The notes below the pieces were generated by a model, which did not search any database, had not been told where the DNA came from, and saw only the letters and a list, made by a program, of their open reading frames with translations. Shown here piece by piece: positions 8,861 through 17,897 of a stretch of DNA of 27,219 bases. The first letter of the stretch is position 1. Every line of letters begins with the position of its first letter. The DNA is taken from positions 80,001-107,219 of the forward strand of contig CAUYUJ010000952.1 in assembly GCA_963575745.1 (NCBI GenBank), in the 5' to 3' direction. The DNA comes from Prorocentrum cordatum (lineage: Eukaryota; Sar; Dinophyceae; Prorocentrales; Prorocentraceae). Made by a program: the position numbers and the translations under genes.

Positions 8861-9203
8861 AATTGGCGTCGCTGGCTCTTGGTGAGCCCGAGAAAAAAGC
8901 GAGAGCAAGAACCTCTGTCAAAATTGACGGGGAGCAAGGATTTGTTCCTTCGGAAGCATAATGAGTCCTTTTGCAACCTTCTTGGCGCGTTTGGGGAGTC
9001 TCTGGATTTGTTTCGCGGCGAGCATGGAGTTTCTGGAGGCCCCGTGGGCGCGGTGGATTGAGCTCTTCTCATTCCGCTGGGAACCACACCCGGAGCCTCT
9101 TGGAGGCATCGGAGAACGGAGTTGGACGCTCCAAGAGCCCCAGAGGTTCATTGAGGTGCGCGGAGAGGGAGACATAAAACGACGCGAAGATCGGGACAAA
9201 ATC

Positions 9204-9334
9204 GGATCGGGATAACTCGAAATCTTTGAGAATCGGCAGGTTTGGAGGATGTATTGGGCGCCGCGGCCGCTCCAGAGCGTTCCGGAACGCTCTGAGAGCG
9301 CTCCGGAACGCTCTGGAGCGATTTATCCCGATCC
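9204..9334. repeat. Nested inverted repeats with a 53-bp near-perfect palindrome
   Basis: 9268-9320 is a palindrome with one mismatched pair and a single central base (left half begins CGCTCCAGAGCGTTCCGGA). Outside it, 9204-9215 (GGATCGGGATAA) pairs exactly with 9323-9334. Such a double stem can extrude a cruciform, or act as a terminator or protein site. No gene touches it. Confidence 0.85.
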
Positions 9335-11010
9335 TAGCCCTGTTTTAAGACAGGGGGGAGGGACAGCCGAATGTCTCACCCGCCTATCACCCCCAGCAGT
9401 CGGGGACCAGGGAATATCCCACGGGTCGAGCACGAAGTGATATTGCTACCTTTCGTGCAACAATCAGGGCCCTCCTCTTGTCGAAGCCCCTTCCCTCCCT
9501 GCCCATGCCTGTCACTGTCGATCTGGTCAGTGGCATGACGTTCTTTTAGGGGAAGTTGTCCTCGTCGTGTTTGCTGCAAGGGGTAAGATGTGGCACTACT
9601 AGCATCCAAATCGTCTTATATTCATGTGTCCTCCCCTCCCCCTCCAGACACACACACACAGGTGCTATGGCGCGCGCGGCGCCCACTGACGTACGATGTC
9701 AATGCGTCGCCGACTCAGCAGCTGCTCAATGGCTGGACACCTCAATGGCGCTATGGATTGTCAGGGTTCCAAGCAAGATCCTCGACCTTTTGCTAAAGTC
9801 GACGCCCATGGTAGAGATGGCTCGCCTGCCCAAGGGTACCCTTGCATCCTTACCTCTCCGGTCCATTCTTGACCCCTTTCGATGGCCCAACAGTTTTGAT
9901 TGTACCCGTGCCCATTGTGCCGTCAGATCTCAGAACGCATGTGGGAGCAAGAGTCGCTGCATCCTTCGCAGGCCAGCTGCCATTGTGCCTTCTCGCTTCT
10001 GTTTGCGTCACGGGCTGCCGCGGCTGCCCCTGTTTTTGGCACGGCCCTTCCGGTACAGCTAGGCATTACAGTCAAACCCCGCCTCAGGATCGGCGCGTTC
10101 TTAGCATTTTGTCGATGCACTCCCCCCCTGCGCCCTGCCTAGCTCTTGGCTCCGTCGCCCTATCTTCCGGCCCGCTGCTATCCCAGAGAGGGCGCTCTGT
10201 CCACCCCTGCTCCAAATCTCCTCCTTGACACCAACGCCTATTTTGGCGGTGTGCCTCCACCGAGGGAAGAAGATCCCGGTCTCGGTGATGGTGGTCACAT
10301 TCTGGCTCCACGGTGGCCGAAATATTACCACCAACACCGAAATCCAGGATCATCTTTCCCCTGTAGAGGCAGCCCACTGCGCTGGTGGTGGTGCTCCTTT
10401 CCATGCCTCCAGAACTTTTCTTTTCGGGGGAGAGGGGGGGGGGGGGGGGCGAGCCCGAAGTGGTTCCGCCCACCGTCCCCGAGAACTGGGCCGCGGAGCA
10501 TACACCTGGGTTTGGATCGAGGTTCCCTGCCTGCCTTTGCTCGGAGAGGCGCCCTCTCCAGGTGGCGATCCACCGCCCCTCCACTACGCTGTCGCGGGTG
10601 CCCCGAAGAGACACGCAATGGGTCGGCGGTGGACAGGTGTCATTGTGTTGCAGCTGGGCCCGCTGCCCCCCACATGTGTGCAGCGTCGTTCTCGGCCGTT
10701 GCTGCGAGCAAGACTCCGAGCACCGGGACCCCTCACGCCGGTAGCCTGATGGTGCGCCAGGCCTGCCATCAGCACGTGGACCTGTCCGCTCTGACGCGGG
10801 CCAGGGTTGACGCCTGGGCCGAGCACGCGCACACCTTAGGCGATGCTTAAGAAAACTTGAAATTTCGGCCAGGGTCTCGATTATTCTTAATGTTTCAATG
10901 TAACTCCTAAGATTTTAATGGAATTTTTGGTTTTTTATTCAAGTTCTGAGACTATGAATTTCTTAACCCATGATTTCTTAAGCATTTCGCAGGGTGTATC
11001 CTCTTGTGAT
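9335..11010. other. Spacer without a supported gene
   Basis: A short (CA)n run lies at 9650-9661 and a G run at 10432-10449. The longest open frame (10146-10850, plus strand) has no recognisable domain, is Pro/Gly/Arg-rich and overlaps comparable frames on both strands, so I do not call it. 10758-10787 (AGGCCTGCCATCAGCAC...) recurs at 11713-11741. Confidence 0.5.
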
Positions 11011-11014
11011 CCAG

Positions 11015-11240
11015 GTCTCCCGGATGGGGTCGGAGCAGAGAGGGTCGGAGGATCGCGGCGCATCGCCGAGGCCTCGGCGATGCCTCGGCGATGCGGTTCG
11101 ATGTGGGGTCCGATTTCCTCCACGCCGACATCGCCGATGCATCGCCGACGTCGCCAGTGCATGGCCGATGCATGGCCGGTGCATCGGCGATGCGGCGGGG
11201 TCCTCCGACCCCATCTGCTCGGGCCCCATCTGGGAGGCCT
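11015..11240. repeat. Foldback element with GATGCATCGGC-type core
   Basis: The left arm (about 11015-11075; GGATGGGGTCGGAGCAGA, GGTCGGAGGATCGCGG) is the imperfect reverse complement of the right arm (about 11180-11240). The core is a degenerate run of CATCGCCGATGCATCGGC-like palindromic units. The arms make it look like a foldback or MITE-type element. No coding capacity. Confidence 0.6.
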
Positions 11241-12114
11241 CTATGTGAGCCTCCCTCCTCGCCGCGAGCTGGCCCAGGACATCACTCGGCTGCAGCTGCG
11301 CCTTTCGGCGCCAGTCATCGCTTGTTGAGCCGGGGCGCGGGCACGCCTGGCATTCTGCAGTTCGCACCGACCCCAGGGCGAAGGCAGGGCCCCATGGCCA
11401 AGAGGTGGGAAAACCGAACCATCCACTCGATCCCTTGATGCCTCCTCGTCCTCCTCCTCCTCCTGCTCCTCCTCCTCTTGCCTCGTTTTCGTGCCTCTGT
11501 TTCCTTCGCCTCCTCATGTTTTTTTCTCGTCGTCCCACATGTGCTTGTGCTCTTGCTTCGTTGTGCCTTGGGACACAACATCAGCTCACGAAGAGCCGAG
11601 CCTCTCTCTGATGTCTGGCCGGGAGCTCCCACGAGTTGTTCCCTCTCCTGGCGAATGATGAGAGATATCGCGATATTGTACAGGAAGATCGAGATTGTAT
11701 ATGAATGCGCGCAAGGCCTGCCATCAGCACTTGGACTGTCCAGTGCGACCGGCAAACTCCCTCTCAGAGGCTCGCTGTTCCCAGATGCCTTTAAGCAAAG
11801 CAAGCAGCTTGCCACAACGCTTCGCACTCCACTTCTCCCCACCAGCCCTATGGCGAAGGCCTAGCTCTATCGGCAGCCATGGCAGGACACGCTCAGAGTG
11901 CATACAGTATACATCCCCGCTTCGTTTGCTTTGATGCCTCCTCTCCGCCCAGCGTCGGTGGTTTGTCTCTGTCTGGGCTACTTTTTCCCAACCCTCCTGG
12001 GATCTGGGCCTTCTATTTGAATCTGCGACGCCGCGCGTCTCTTTCCCTCCTCCATCCCTTCTGCTAATGAATAACTTCTCGCACCTCCAGGCGTGTCCGT
12101 AGTGCGGGCCGGCC
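11241..12114. other. Spacer without a supported gene
   Basis: No domain or exon is recognised. 11713-11741 is a second copy of the ~29-bp segment at 10758-10787. A short CTCCTCCTGCTCCTC run lies at 11448-11477. Confidence 0.45.
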
Positions 12115-12500
12115 GGAGCTGGAGGGCGGGTCGTTTTCAAAGCGTGGTTCTTGCGTTGGCGCCGCGCACATTCGACTTCTGTTCGCAGCACTGTCACGGA
12201 CGGAGGGAGGTCGGTTTTCAACATGTGGCTCTCGCCTTAGCGCAGTAGTTTCAGGTTGGAGGGCGGGTGGTTTTCAACGTGTGGTTCTCGTTTCATCGCC
12301 ATGCACACCCGTGTTACAAGTTTGCAGCAGTGTCACGGGTGGAAGGCGGGTGTTTGTTATTTCAAACTATGGTCCTCGCTTCAGCGCCGCGCACGGTCGG
12401 CTTTTTGGCTTGTAATTCATTGCTTCACCAATGGAGCCCGGGTGGCTCTCAAATTGTTGTTCTCATCTTAGTGCCGAGCACATTCTTCCTAACAGTTTGC
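12115..12500 (+). repeat. ~85-bp tandem repeat, cluster 1
   Basis: Diverged units carry GGAGGGCGGGT, then TTTTCAACGTGTGGTTCTCG, CAGCGCCGCGCAC and TTGCAGCAGTGTCAC. Unit starts are near 12120, 12202, 12256 (after a partial unit), 12341 and 12432. The same unit forms cluster 2 at 14370-15245. No RNA polymerase III box or coding frame is evident. Confidence 0.75.
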
Positions 12501-12553
12501 AACATATTCAATAATTCGTGTGGGCGAAGTATGTTTCTTATTGTTGCACGATG

Positions 12554-12700
12554 TAGGACTGTCAGGACGCAACGGTCACGTTGATTCGCGGTGTTGAAGA
12601 AGTCCCTGGAATGGCGTTCTGACACGACTTAGGACTGCCAGGACGCAACAGTCGCTTTCATTCGCGCCGTTGAAGCCCCAGGGACGGTACATTGACACGA
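12554..12700 (+). repeat. 76-bp tandem duplication
   Basis: TAGGACTGYCAGGACGCAAC starts at 12554 and again at 12630. The following ATTCGCGSYGTTGAAG and GACACGACT are also shared. Confidence 0.75.
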
Positions 12701-12735
12701 CTCGGCCCTAGTAGTTGCATTCGCATCGTGCTTCG

Positions 12736-13012
12736 CCCCACTTGCTTACCCATCACACGTTTCGTGGCCCCGTAGGGAGCTCCGCCGAAGGCGCCAACGG
12801 GTGCGTCCACATGGTGACCCGCCCCAGTTCGGCACATCACTCACCCGTTTCGTGGCCCCATAGGGAGTTCCACCGAAGGCCCCAGTTGTTGCGTCCACAT
12901 GGTGACCCGCCCCATTCGGCACACTTGTCGCTCATGTCGCGGCCCCATAAGACGCTCCACCGAAGGCCCCAGTGGCTGCGTCCGCATGGCGACCCGCCTC
13001 ATCTCGTCACGG
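12736..13012 (+). repeat. ~87-bp tandem repeat, three copies
   Basis: Three units share TTTCGTGGCCCC, TAGGGAGYTCCRCCGAAGG, TGCGTCCACATGGTGACCCG and a TTCGGCACA end. The shared GTGGCCCC core falls near 12761, 12849 and 12936. Confidence 0.85.
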
Positions 13013-13019
13013 CCCTCGT

Positions 13020-14190
13020 TTTAAGAAAGGTTTGAGTTCTTCGACAGGCTAATTTGGAGACGGTCCGAGCATTCGTATGTTGCCCAGCGAGAAGTCAATA
13101 TTTTTTTGCGCCAGCTCTTCGATACTTCCTCTTCTGTAGAGCTTCCCCTCTTACTGTACCCAATCGCAGGCTCTCATGCACATAGTTGGGGGGGGGCGAC
13201 AGTTCTAATGTCTCGAGCAGTGCTCTACTAATGTGCCCGAGAAATGGGCCACCGTTGCACGAGCCATTCGGGCCAATATTCCAGGCACGGCTGGGCCACT
13301 GCCAATTTGGCCCCGGACATTGTCTCCTTACCCTGTCTAATGGGAGGGCACCTCAGCGACCCTTGTTGCAATAATCAAATGCCCTTGCTTTGGCAGTTAG
13401 AGCTGGCAAGCAGCTTGCTTCATGTGCCTTCGACGCTGACGATTGGCGCCAGTGCCATTAGTTTCTTGGTCTGCTCCCTCTTCTTCTTCGAAGTACGCAG
13501 GACATCGCTTCACCTTCCCCTTGTACTAGACTTCTGTGCCATGCGTATCCCCATGGGTCCCATTGTATAGGGAACTTCTCATCCTCGGATGTAAGCTTCA
13601 TCGTGCCGCTGCACATCGCTTGTTAATTCGTTTCGTCGTCCACACGGGGACATGCATTCGCGAAGACCGACATGCATTCGCGAAGATCGAGCTGCATCCA
13701 CATAAGTTCATCCTTTCTCCTGCTCCTCCTTCCTCTTTCCTCCGCATTTCTCCACCCTCCGACCCGCACGCACCCCTGGTCATCTCCCTACCCACCTTCA
13801 TCCATTATTTGTCCCAATCTCACCAGGCCCTCCCAGTGTCCTTCCCCCCTCCCCCGCCCAAGCACCCAACCCTCCACCAATCCCTGCCCATCACACGTCC
13901 AGGGGCCCCCACCCCTCCCTGAGGGCTTACCGACTTTTCTTGAATGGACGTCGAGGGAGATCCAAAGTGCAGAAATCTCCAGCTAAATCTGGAGTCGTGG
14001 ACGCTCCAGAGCGAGTCGAGGGACAGCAGAAGTCGTTAAGCCCTTAGCGGCCCGCCCACCCCTCATGCCCGCCCCCCGGGCGCACGCGCGCGACAGCACC
14101 GCGAGGATTCTGCATCGGCGGCGGAAAGTTCGGCGCGGACGCGCCATCCCATTCCATTTTGGGGGGGGGGGACCTGGCGTTCTTGTCTCC
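13020..14190. other. Spacer without a supported gene
   Basis: Only a 20-bp exact tandem duplication stands out (13649-13668 and 13669-13688, GACATGCATTCGCGAAGA with one difference). The open frames are Pro/Ser-rich and lack motifs. Confidence 0.45.
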
Positions 14191-14197
14191 TCGTCGT

Positions 14198-14243
14198 CCT
14201 CCTCCTCCTCCTCCTCCTCCTCCTCCTCCTCCTCCTCCCTCCT
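14198..14243 (+). repeat. (TCC)n microsatellite
   Basis: About 15 TCC units. The sequence just behind (TATTCCTGATGAGGAACTC) resembles that behind the LINE tail (TATTCCTCGTAAGGAAATC at about 4870-4888). Confidence 0.85.
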
Positions 14244-14474
14244 ATTCCTGATGAGGAACTCCTCCCTTCTCGCCCCCCCAGGCCGGTCGGAAGGGCGGGC
14301 CGGGCGTTTGGCCTGAGATTTTTTGTTATCATGTATGAGTTTGAATCCCAAACATCGGCGACAGCGTCACGATCATGGAGGGCGGGTCCTTTCCAGCATG
14401 TGATTCTCACCGTGCCGCCGCGCACATTCGTTATAGAAAGCTGCAAGAGCTTCACTGAGTGTGGCTCTCACCTT

Positions 14475-14680
14475 TTGGGGGAGCGTAAGACCCGGGTTTG
14501 CCAGGACTCGGGTTCGCCATCGTTTTTTGACGACCGCGCCTCAGATTTTGACGAGGAGGAGTTTCGTGGGATGTCTGCAGCGGGAGGCCTCGTCAAAATG
14601 CAGGCTCGGCCTCGTCATTTTTTCGACGACCTCGTCGGGGATTTCCGAGTCCCCCGTACCCGGGTCTTACGTCTCCCCGG
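14475..14680. mobile_element. MITE-like insertion, family 2, with 5-bp target duplication
   Basis: 206-bp insertion flanked by ACCTT at 14470-14474 and 14681-14685. The termini are imperfect inverted repeats of ~38 bp sharing CGTAAGACCCGGGT exactly and then GGACTCGG. It interrupts a unit of the ~85-bp repeat between CTCACCTT and AGCGCC, so the empty site can be read from sister units (for example 12228-12241). No coding capacity. Confidence 0.85.
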
Positions 14681-14738
14681 ACCTTAGCGCCGCGCACGTT
14701 CGTTTTCAACATTTGCCAGATTTTCGCGGAGTGAGAGC

Positions 14739-14902
14739 CAAGGGCGCCCTCGAGGGCGCGAAGTTATTCGCGCTTCGCGCTTCGCGGTTCGGCGCCGATT
14801 CCCCCTCATCCTCCTCTCTTCTCCTGGGAGGCGGCGCGAGAGCGCGAAGTTATTCGCACTTCGCACTTCGCGCAGCGCGAAGCGCGAAGTTGGGAGCCCT
14901 TG
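14739..14902. mobile_element. MITE-like insertion, family 3, copy 1, with 6-bp target duplication
   Basis: 164-bp insertion flanked by GAGAGC at 14733-14738 and 14903-14908. The ends are inverted: the left CAAGGGCGCCCT, the right reversed CAAGGGCTCCCA. The interior is made of GCGCGAAGTTATTCGCGCTTCGCG-like palindromic runs. A second copy is at 25442-25603. It sits in the same ~85-bp repeat array as the family 2 insertion. Confidence 0.85.
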
Positions 14903-15245
14903 GAGAGCGGGGTATTTTTTCAAATGGAGGTTCTCGCCTTAGCGCTTCGCGCGTTCGCTTCAGACCACTGCAAGGGTTTCACGGATGGAGCGCCAGGCGT
15001 TTTCGAATTGTGGTTCTCGTTTCAGCGGCGTTCGCACGTGTTCGAAGAATTTGCAAACATCCACGGGTTGAGGGCGGGTCGTTGTCAGAATGTGGCTCTC
15101 ACTTTTATCGCCGCGCGCATTCGATATAGATGTTTGCAAGGGCTTCACGGATTCAAGGCGATTATTTGTCGAATTGTGGTTCTCGCTTCAGCGCCGCGTG
15201 CATTCGGTTCACGCAATTGCAGAAGGTTCGCGGATTCGCATGCCT

Positions 15246-15561
15246 AATTCCCCACATGTTTCGTGGGTTCTGGTTTTCTTCCCTGCCGCGGCGCACCCGC
15301 GTCTCCTCACACCTCCCCTCCTCCCTCGTTTTCCTCTCCTCACCCGCGCTCAACACATGCACGGCAAGTACATGGCACACGCGTCTACATACAGCCGCAC
15401 GCATGCACACATTCGCACACAACACACACACACACACCATACAACGCTAGTGCGCGCCTGGCGTGTTCACTGCATCACACATCCACGACGTGTGCGCCAC
15501 ATAGTGGACACCCACATGAGACACGTCCCGATATGGCCGCTATGCACGACGGTCGTCCAGG
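15246..15561. other. Spacer with CA-rich stretch
   Basis: (CA)n-like sequence at about 15396-15440 (CGCACGCATGCACACATTCGCACACAACACAC). No gene recognised. Confidence 0.5.
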
Positions 15562-15805
15562 CATAGCAGGCGTGGCACTTCCTCGACACCAGAGGGGGTG
15601 CGCTGGGGGTGGGGGCCCTATCCGTTTCGGGCTCGCAATGCGTGGCAGGCGTGGCACTTCCTCGACACCAGAGGGGGTGCGTTGGGGGGTGGGGGCCCTA
15701 TGCGTTTCGGGCTCGCAATGCGTGGCAGGCGTGGCACTTCCTCGACACCAGAGAGGGGGTGCGCTGGGGGTGGGAGCCCTATGCGCTTCGGGCTCGCAAA
15801 GCGTA
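15562..15805 (+). repeat. 79-80-bp tandem repeat, three copies
   Basis: The unit GCGTGGCACTTCCTCGACACC...GGGGGCCCTATSCGTTTCGGGCTCGCAA starts near 15571, 15650 and 15730, with few differences. The low divergence suggests recent duplication. Confidence 0.9.
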
Positions 15806-15835
15806 GACGCTCTCGGATGAACCTGTTAAGCTAGG

Positions 15836-16240
15836 TATGCAATTATCGCAGCAAACAATCCACAACAAACAATTCAAAAATACATGAAATACAAATCGCC
15901 CCAAGTATGCGAACATACAATTACAAACAAATGAGAAATATTGAATTCAAGAAATACATACCACCATCAAATTACAAACACCTTAGAAATATTGAATTCA
16001 ATAAATACATATCACCATACGATCGCAATAAGTAGTATGTATGATATTACATATAATAGCATATGCAGTCAACTAAGCTCGAGTAATATCAGTCTATAGT
16101 GTATCACATAGCATATGTTTCCGAAACATAGGTGGATATAGCATACATCATATCTAACATATAGCATGGCCATAGCATGTATCATATAGCATATGGCATA
16201 TCTATAATATACCATATATCATATACCATGTATCATACAC
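15836..16240. repeat. AT-rich island with internal duplications
   Basis: A ~400-bp AT-rich block in GC-rich surroundings. A ~50-bp unit containing AGAAATATTGAATTCAA and AATACATA..CACCAT occurs twice (about 15920-15965 and 15970-16018). From 16080 a degenerate ATAGCATATG/CATATAGCAT series follows. It could be a scaffold-attachment or low-melting region. No gene is seen. Confidence 0.75.
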
Positions 16241-16361
16241 GTCGGGTGAACGCGTCGGGTGAGTCGAGGTCTGGGCCCAGTGCCAGCGGGGGAAGGGAGC
16301 GTGAGAAACGGCGGCGGCGGCAGCCTTCTCGGGTCAAGGTACCCTTCCCGTCGGCCAGACG

Positions 16362-16457
16362 GGGTGACGCCTGACTGTTCGGCGCCTGGTGACGCCTTGA
16401 CTGTTCGGCGCCTGCCATGGCAATCGCACCTGGTGACGCCTTGACTGTTCGGCGCCT
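16362..16457. repeat. Three copies of a ~25-bp unit
   Basis: TGGTGACGCCTTGACTGTTC plus GGCGCC occurs at 16362 (one T missing), 16387 and 16430. The last copy abuts the putative minus-strand exon end at 16456. Confidence 0.85.
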
Positions 16458-16680
16458 CGAGCACATGGGTATGCACGCTCTGGCCCGAGAGTTCCTTCGG
16501 AAAGATGTAGTCGTCATCGATAGCGTCGACGATGGCCCCCAGGATTCTGGCGGCAATGTTGTCGAGCGGGCCGACTTGTTCCATGGCGATCTTCTGAGGG
16601 ACATCAGCCCCCCGAAGCTTAGGGCCGCCAGCGCCGTTAAGAATGGCGGCAGGCGCGAACGCGCAGTTGGTTGCCTCCCT
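16456..16680 (-). CDS. Possible exon fragment of an unknown protein
   Basis: On the minus strand this stretch reads as ordinary protein (EATNCAFAPAAILNGAGG..., ADVPQKIAMEQVGPLDN, IAARILGAIVDAIDDD, YIFPKELSGQSVHTHVLE) with a synonymous-looking third-position bias, unlike the low-complexity frames around it. At its 3' end the sequence is CTCGAG|GCGCCG, a possible GC-type donor of the kind seen in the introns near 21.2 and 25.8 kb. Beyond it come tandem ~25-bp repeats. The other end runs into a large palindrome. I recognise no domain. It may be an exon, a gene fragment carried by a repeat, or chance. Confidence 0.4.
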
Positions 16681-16691
16681 CGGCCCCTCCC

Positions 16692-16754
16692 TATGCTGTA
16701 TCAGCCCCTGCTGATACAGCATATCTCAGATATGCTGTATCAGCAGGGGCTGAT
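16692..16754. repeat. Perfect 55-bp palindrome with overlapping hairpin
   Basis: 16700-16726 and 16728-16754 are exact reverse complements around one central base (16727). In addition 16692-16705 (TATGCTGTATCAGC) pairs exactly with 16710-16723, leaving a 4-base loop. The same 14-mer thus occurs in alternating orientation three times. Two alternative stems are possible, as in a cruciform or switch-like structure. Confidence 0.9.
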
Positions 16755-16989
16755 TCGCTCTTCTTGGAGCTCTCTGGGCCGAGGGGGTCGGCCCTCCGCG
16801 TGCGCTCCGGCCGCATCAGAGGGTGCGTCGTAGATGCATTCTTATCGGGCACCCAGCTTTCAAGTGGCTCCCGAAACTCAAGACACAGTGAGTAGAAGCT
16901 AGTAGATAGCACCCTGTCGCACAGGGTTTCTCGGCTTCTCGAATTAGATACGTTGCGAGTCGCGGCCGCATCGTTGTGGGGAAAATCCG

Positions 16990-17850
16990 AACGTTTCGCG
17001 CATCAGCCGCATCCCCACCAGCCCATCCAGAAACGATGCCCAGGCGCGTTGAGGTGACTAGGGAAGTGCGGGAGAAAAGACGGGGACATCCAAACCGAGC
17101 GAAGTAGGGATGAGGAGAAGGAGAAGGAGGAGGCTGGATGGATGGATGGATGAGGGAACGGGGAATCCAGGGGGGCTCTTGGGCGTCCTGGGTGCCTCGG
17201 GCGGGCCACCTGGGGCCGCGTGGGGTCCCCTGGGGGGTTCTTGGGGGCCTCTTGGGGTCTCCTGGCCATTTTGGAGGAGATCGACGCGATCAAAGAAGGG
17301 GGAGCTCCAAGTAGCACTGCCCCTCGGGAGCCCTAACAAAAATCGCATCCTGGACCCCTCTTGGAGCGCCCCTGGGGCGCTCTTGGTGCCATATTGGGCT
17401 CTCTTGGGCTTGGGGCCCTCTTGGGCCATCTTGGAGCCATCTTGAGGCCTCGGAAGGCTATCGAGCGCGAACGGGCGACGACGCAAACGTAATTTATTCG
17501 CTGTAGGTGTTGGAAAGGTTTTGGCTTTTTGGGAGCCTCCTAGGAGGTCTCGGAGGCCAGGTGGAGCCGTCTTGGGGCGGTATTGGTGCCACCTGGAGCA
17601 TTGGCATTGGAAGCCATCTTGAGGCATCTTGGGATATCTTGAGCCACCTTGGAGGCCAGCTTGGGCTCTCCGAGGCGCTCTTGGAGCGCTCTTGGGCCAT
17701 CTTGGACGCTCCAACGCGTCGCGGCCCACGCCCGTCCAGGTCCAGGGGATGGGGGTGGGGGGAGAGGTAAGCCCCTCCCCGAATGGGGGAGAATGGGGGT
17801 TGGAAGAGGAAACTCCCAAGACGACCTACGGCTGGAAGGCTGGTGGGTCT
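16990..17850 (+). repeat. Dispersed repeat, copy A (upstream of main gene)
   Basis: Homologous to 23926-24960 in the same orientation. Shared landmarks in order are CCCACCAGCCCATCCAGAAACGA, GATGAGGAGAAGGAG, a long degenerate CTTGGGGGCCTC tract, GATCAAAGA.GGGG, CTTGAGGCYTCGGA, TTGGACGCTCCAAC, CCCAGGTCCAGGGG-like sequence and GGTTGGAAGAGGAARCTCCC. The translated tracts are Trp/Gly/Leu-rich by repetition only. It ends within ~50 bases of the SL relic and gene start. Confidence 0.75.
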
Positions 17851-17863
17851 TCGTCGCTGATTT

Positions 17864-17885
17864 TCCGTAGCCGGTTTGGCTCCGA
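17864..17885 (+). other. Decayed spliced-leader relic upstream of main gene
   Basis: TCCGTAGCCGGTTTGGCTC matches the SL consensus at 17 of the first 19 positions; the last three positions differ. It lies 13-34 bases upstream of the ATG at 17898, where an SL would be on a trans-spliced mRNA. This suggests that the gene, or an ancestor of its 5' end, was inserted as cDNA. The mismatches mean it is old or by chance. Confidence 0.6.
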
Positions 17886-17897
17886 CACTAATGTAGT

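Larger units (their letters stand above)
14370..15245 (+). repeat. ~85-bp tandem repeat, cluster 2 (interrupted twice)
   Basis: Same unit as 12115-12500. The pieces are 14370-14474, 14681-14738 and 14903-15245. The gaps are two insertions, 14475-14680 and 14739-14902. Removing each insertion together with one copy of its duplicated target restores the unit (TCTCACCTTAGCGCCGCGC and GGAGTGAGAGCGGGG). Confidence 0.75.

Noticed and set aside
10146-10850. 234-codon plus-strand frame
   Set aside because: No motif, biased composition, and competing frames of similar quality on both strands.
12115-12500. tRNA, 5S rRNA or SINE head in the ~85-bp repeat
   Set aside because: I could not find convincing A and B boxes or a cloverleaf.
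12736-13012. CRISPR array
   Set aside because: The ~87-bp units are similar along their whole length, without constant repeats separated by unique spacers, and the genome is eukaryotic.
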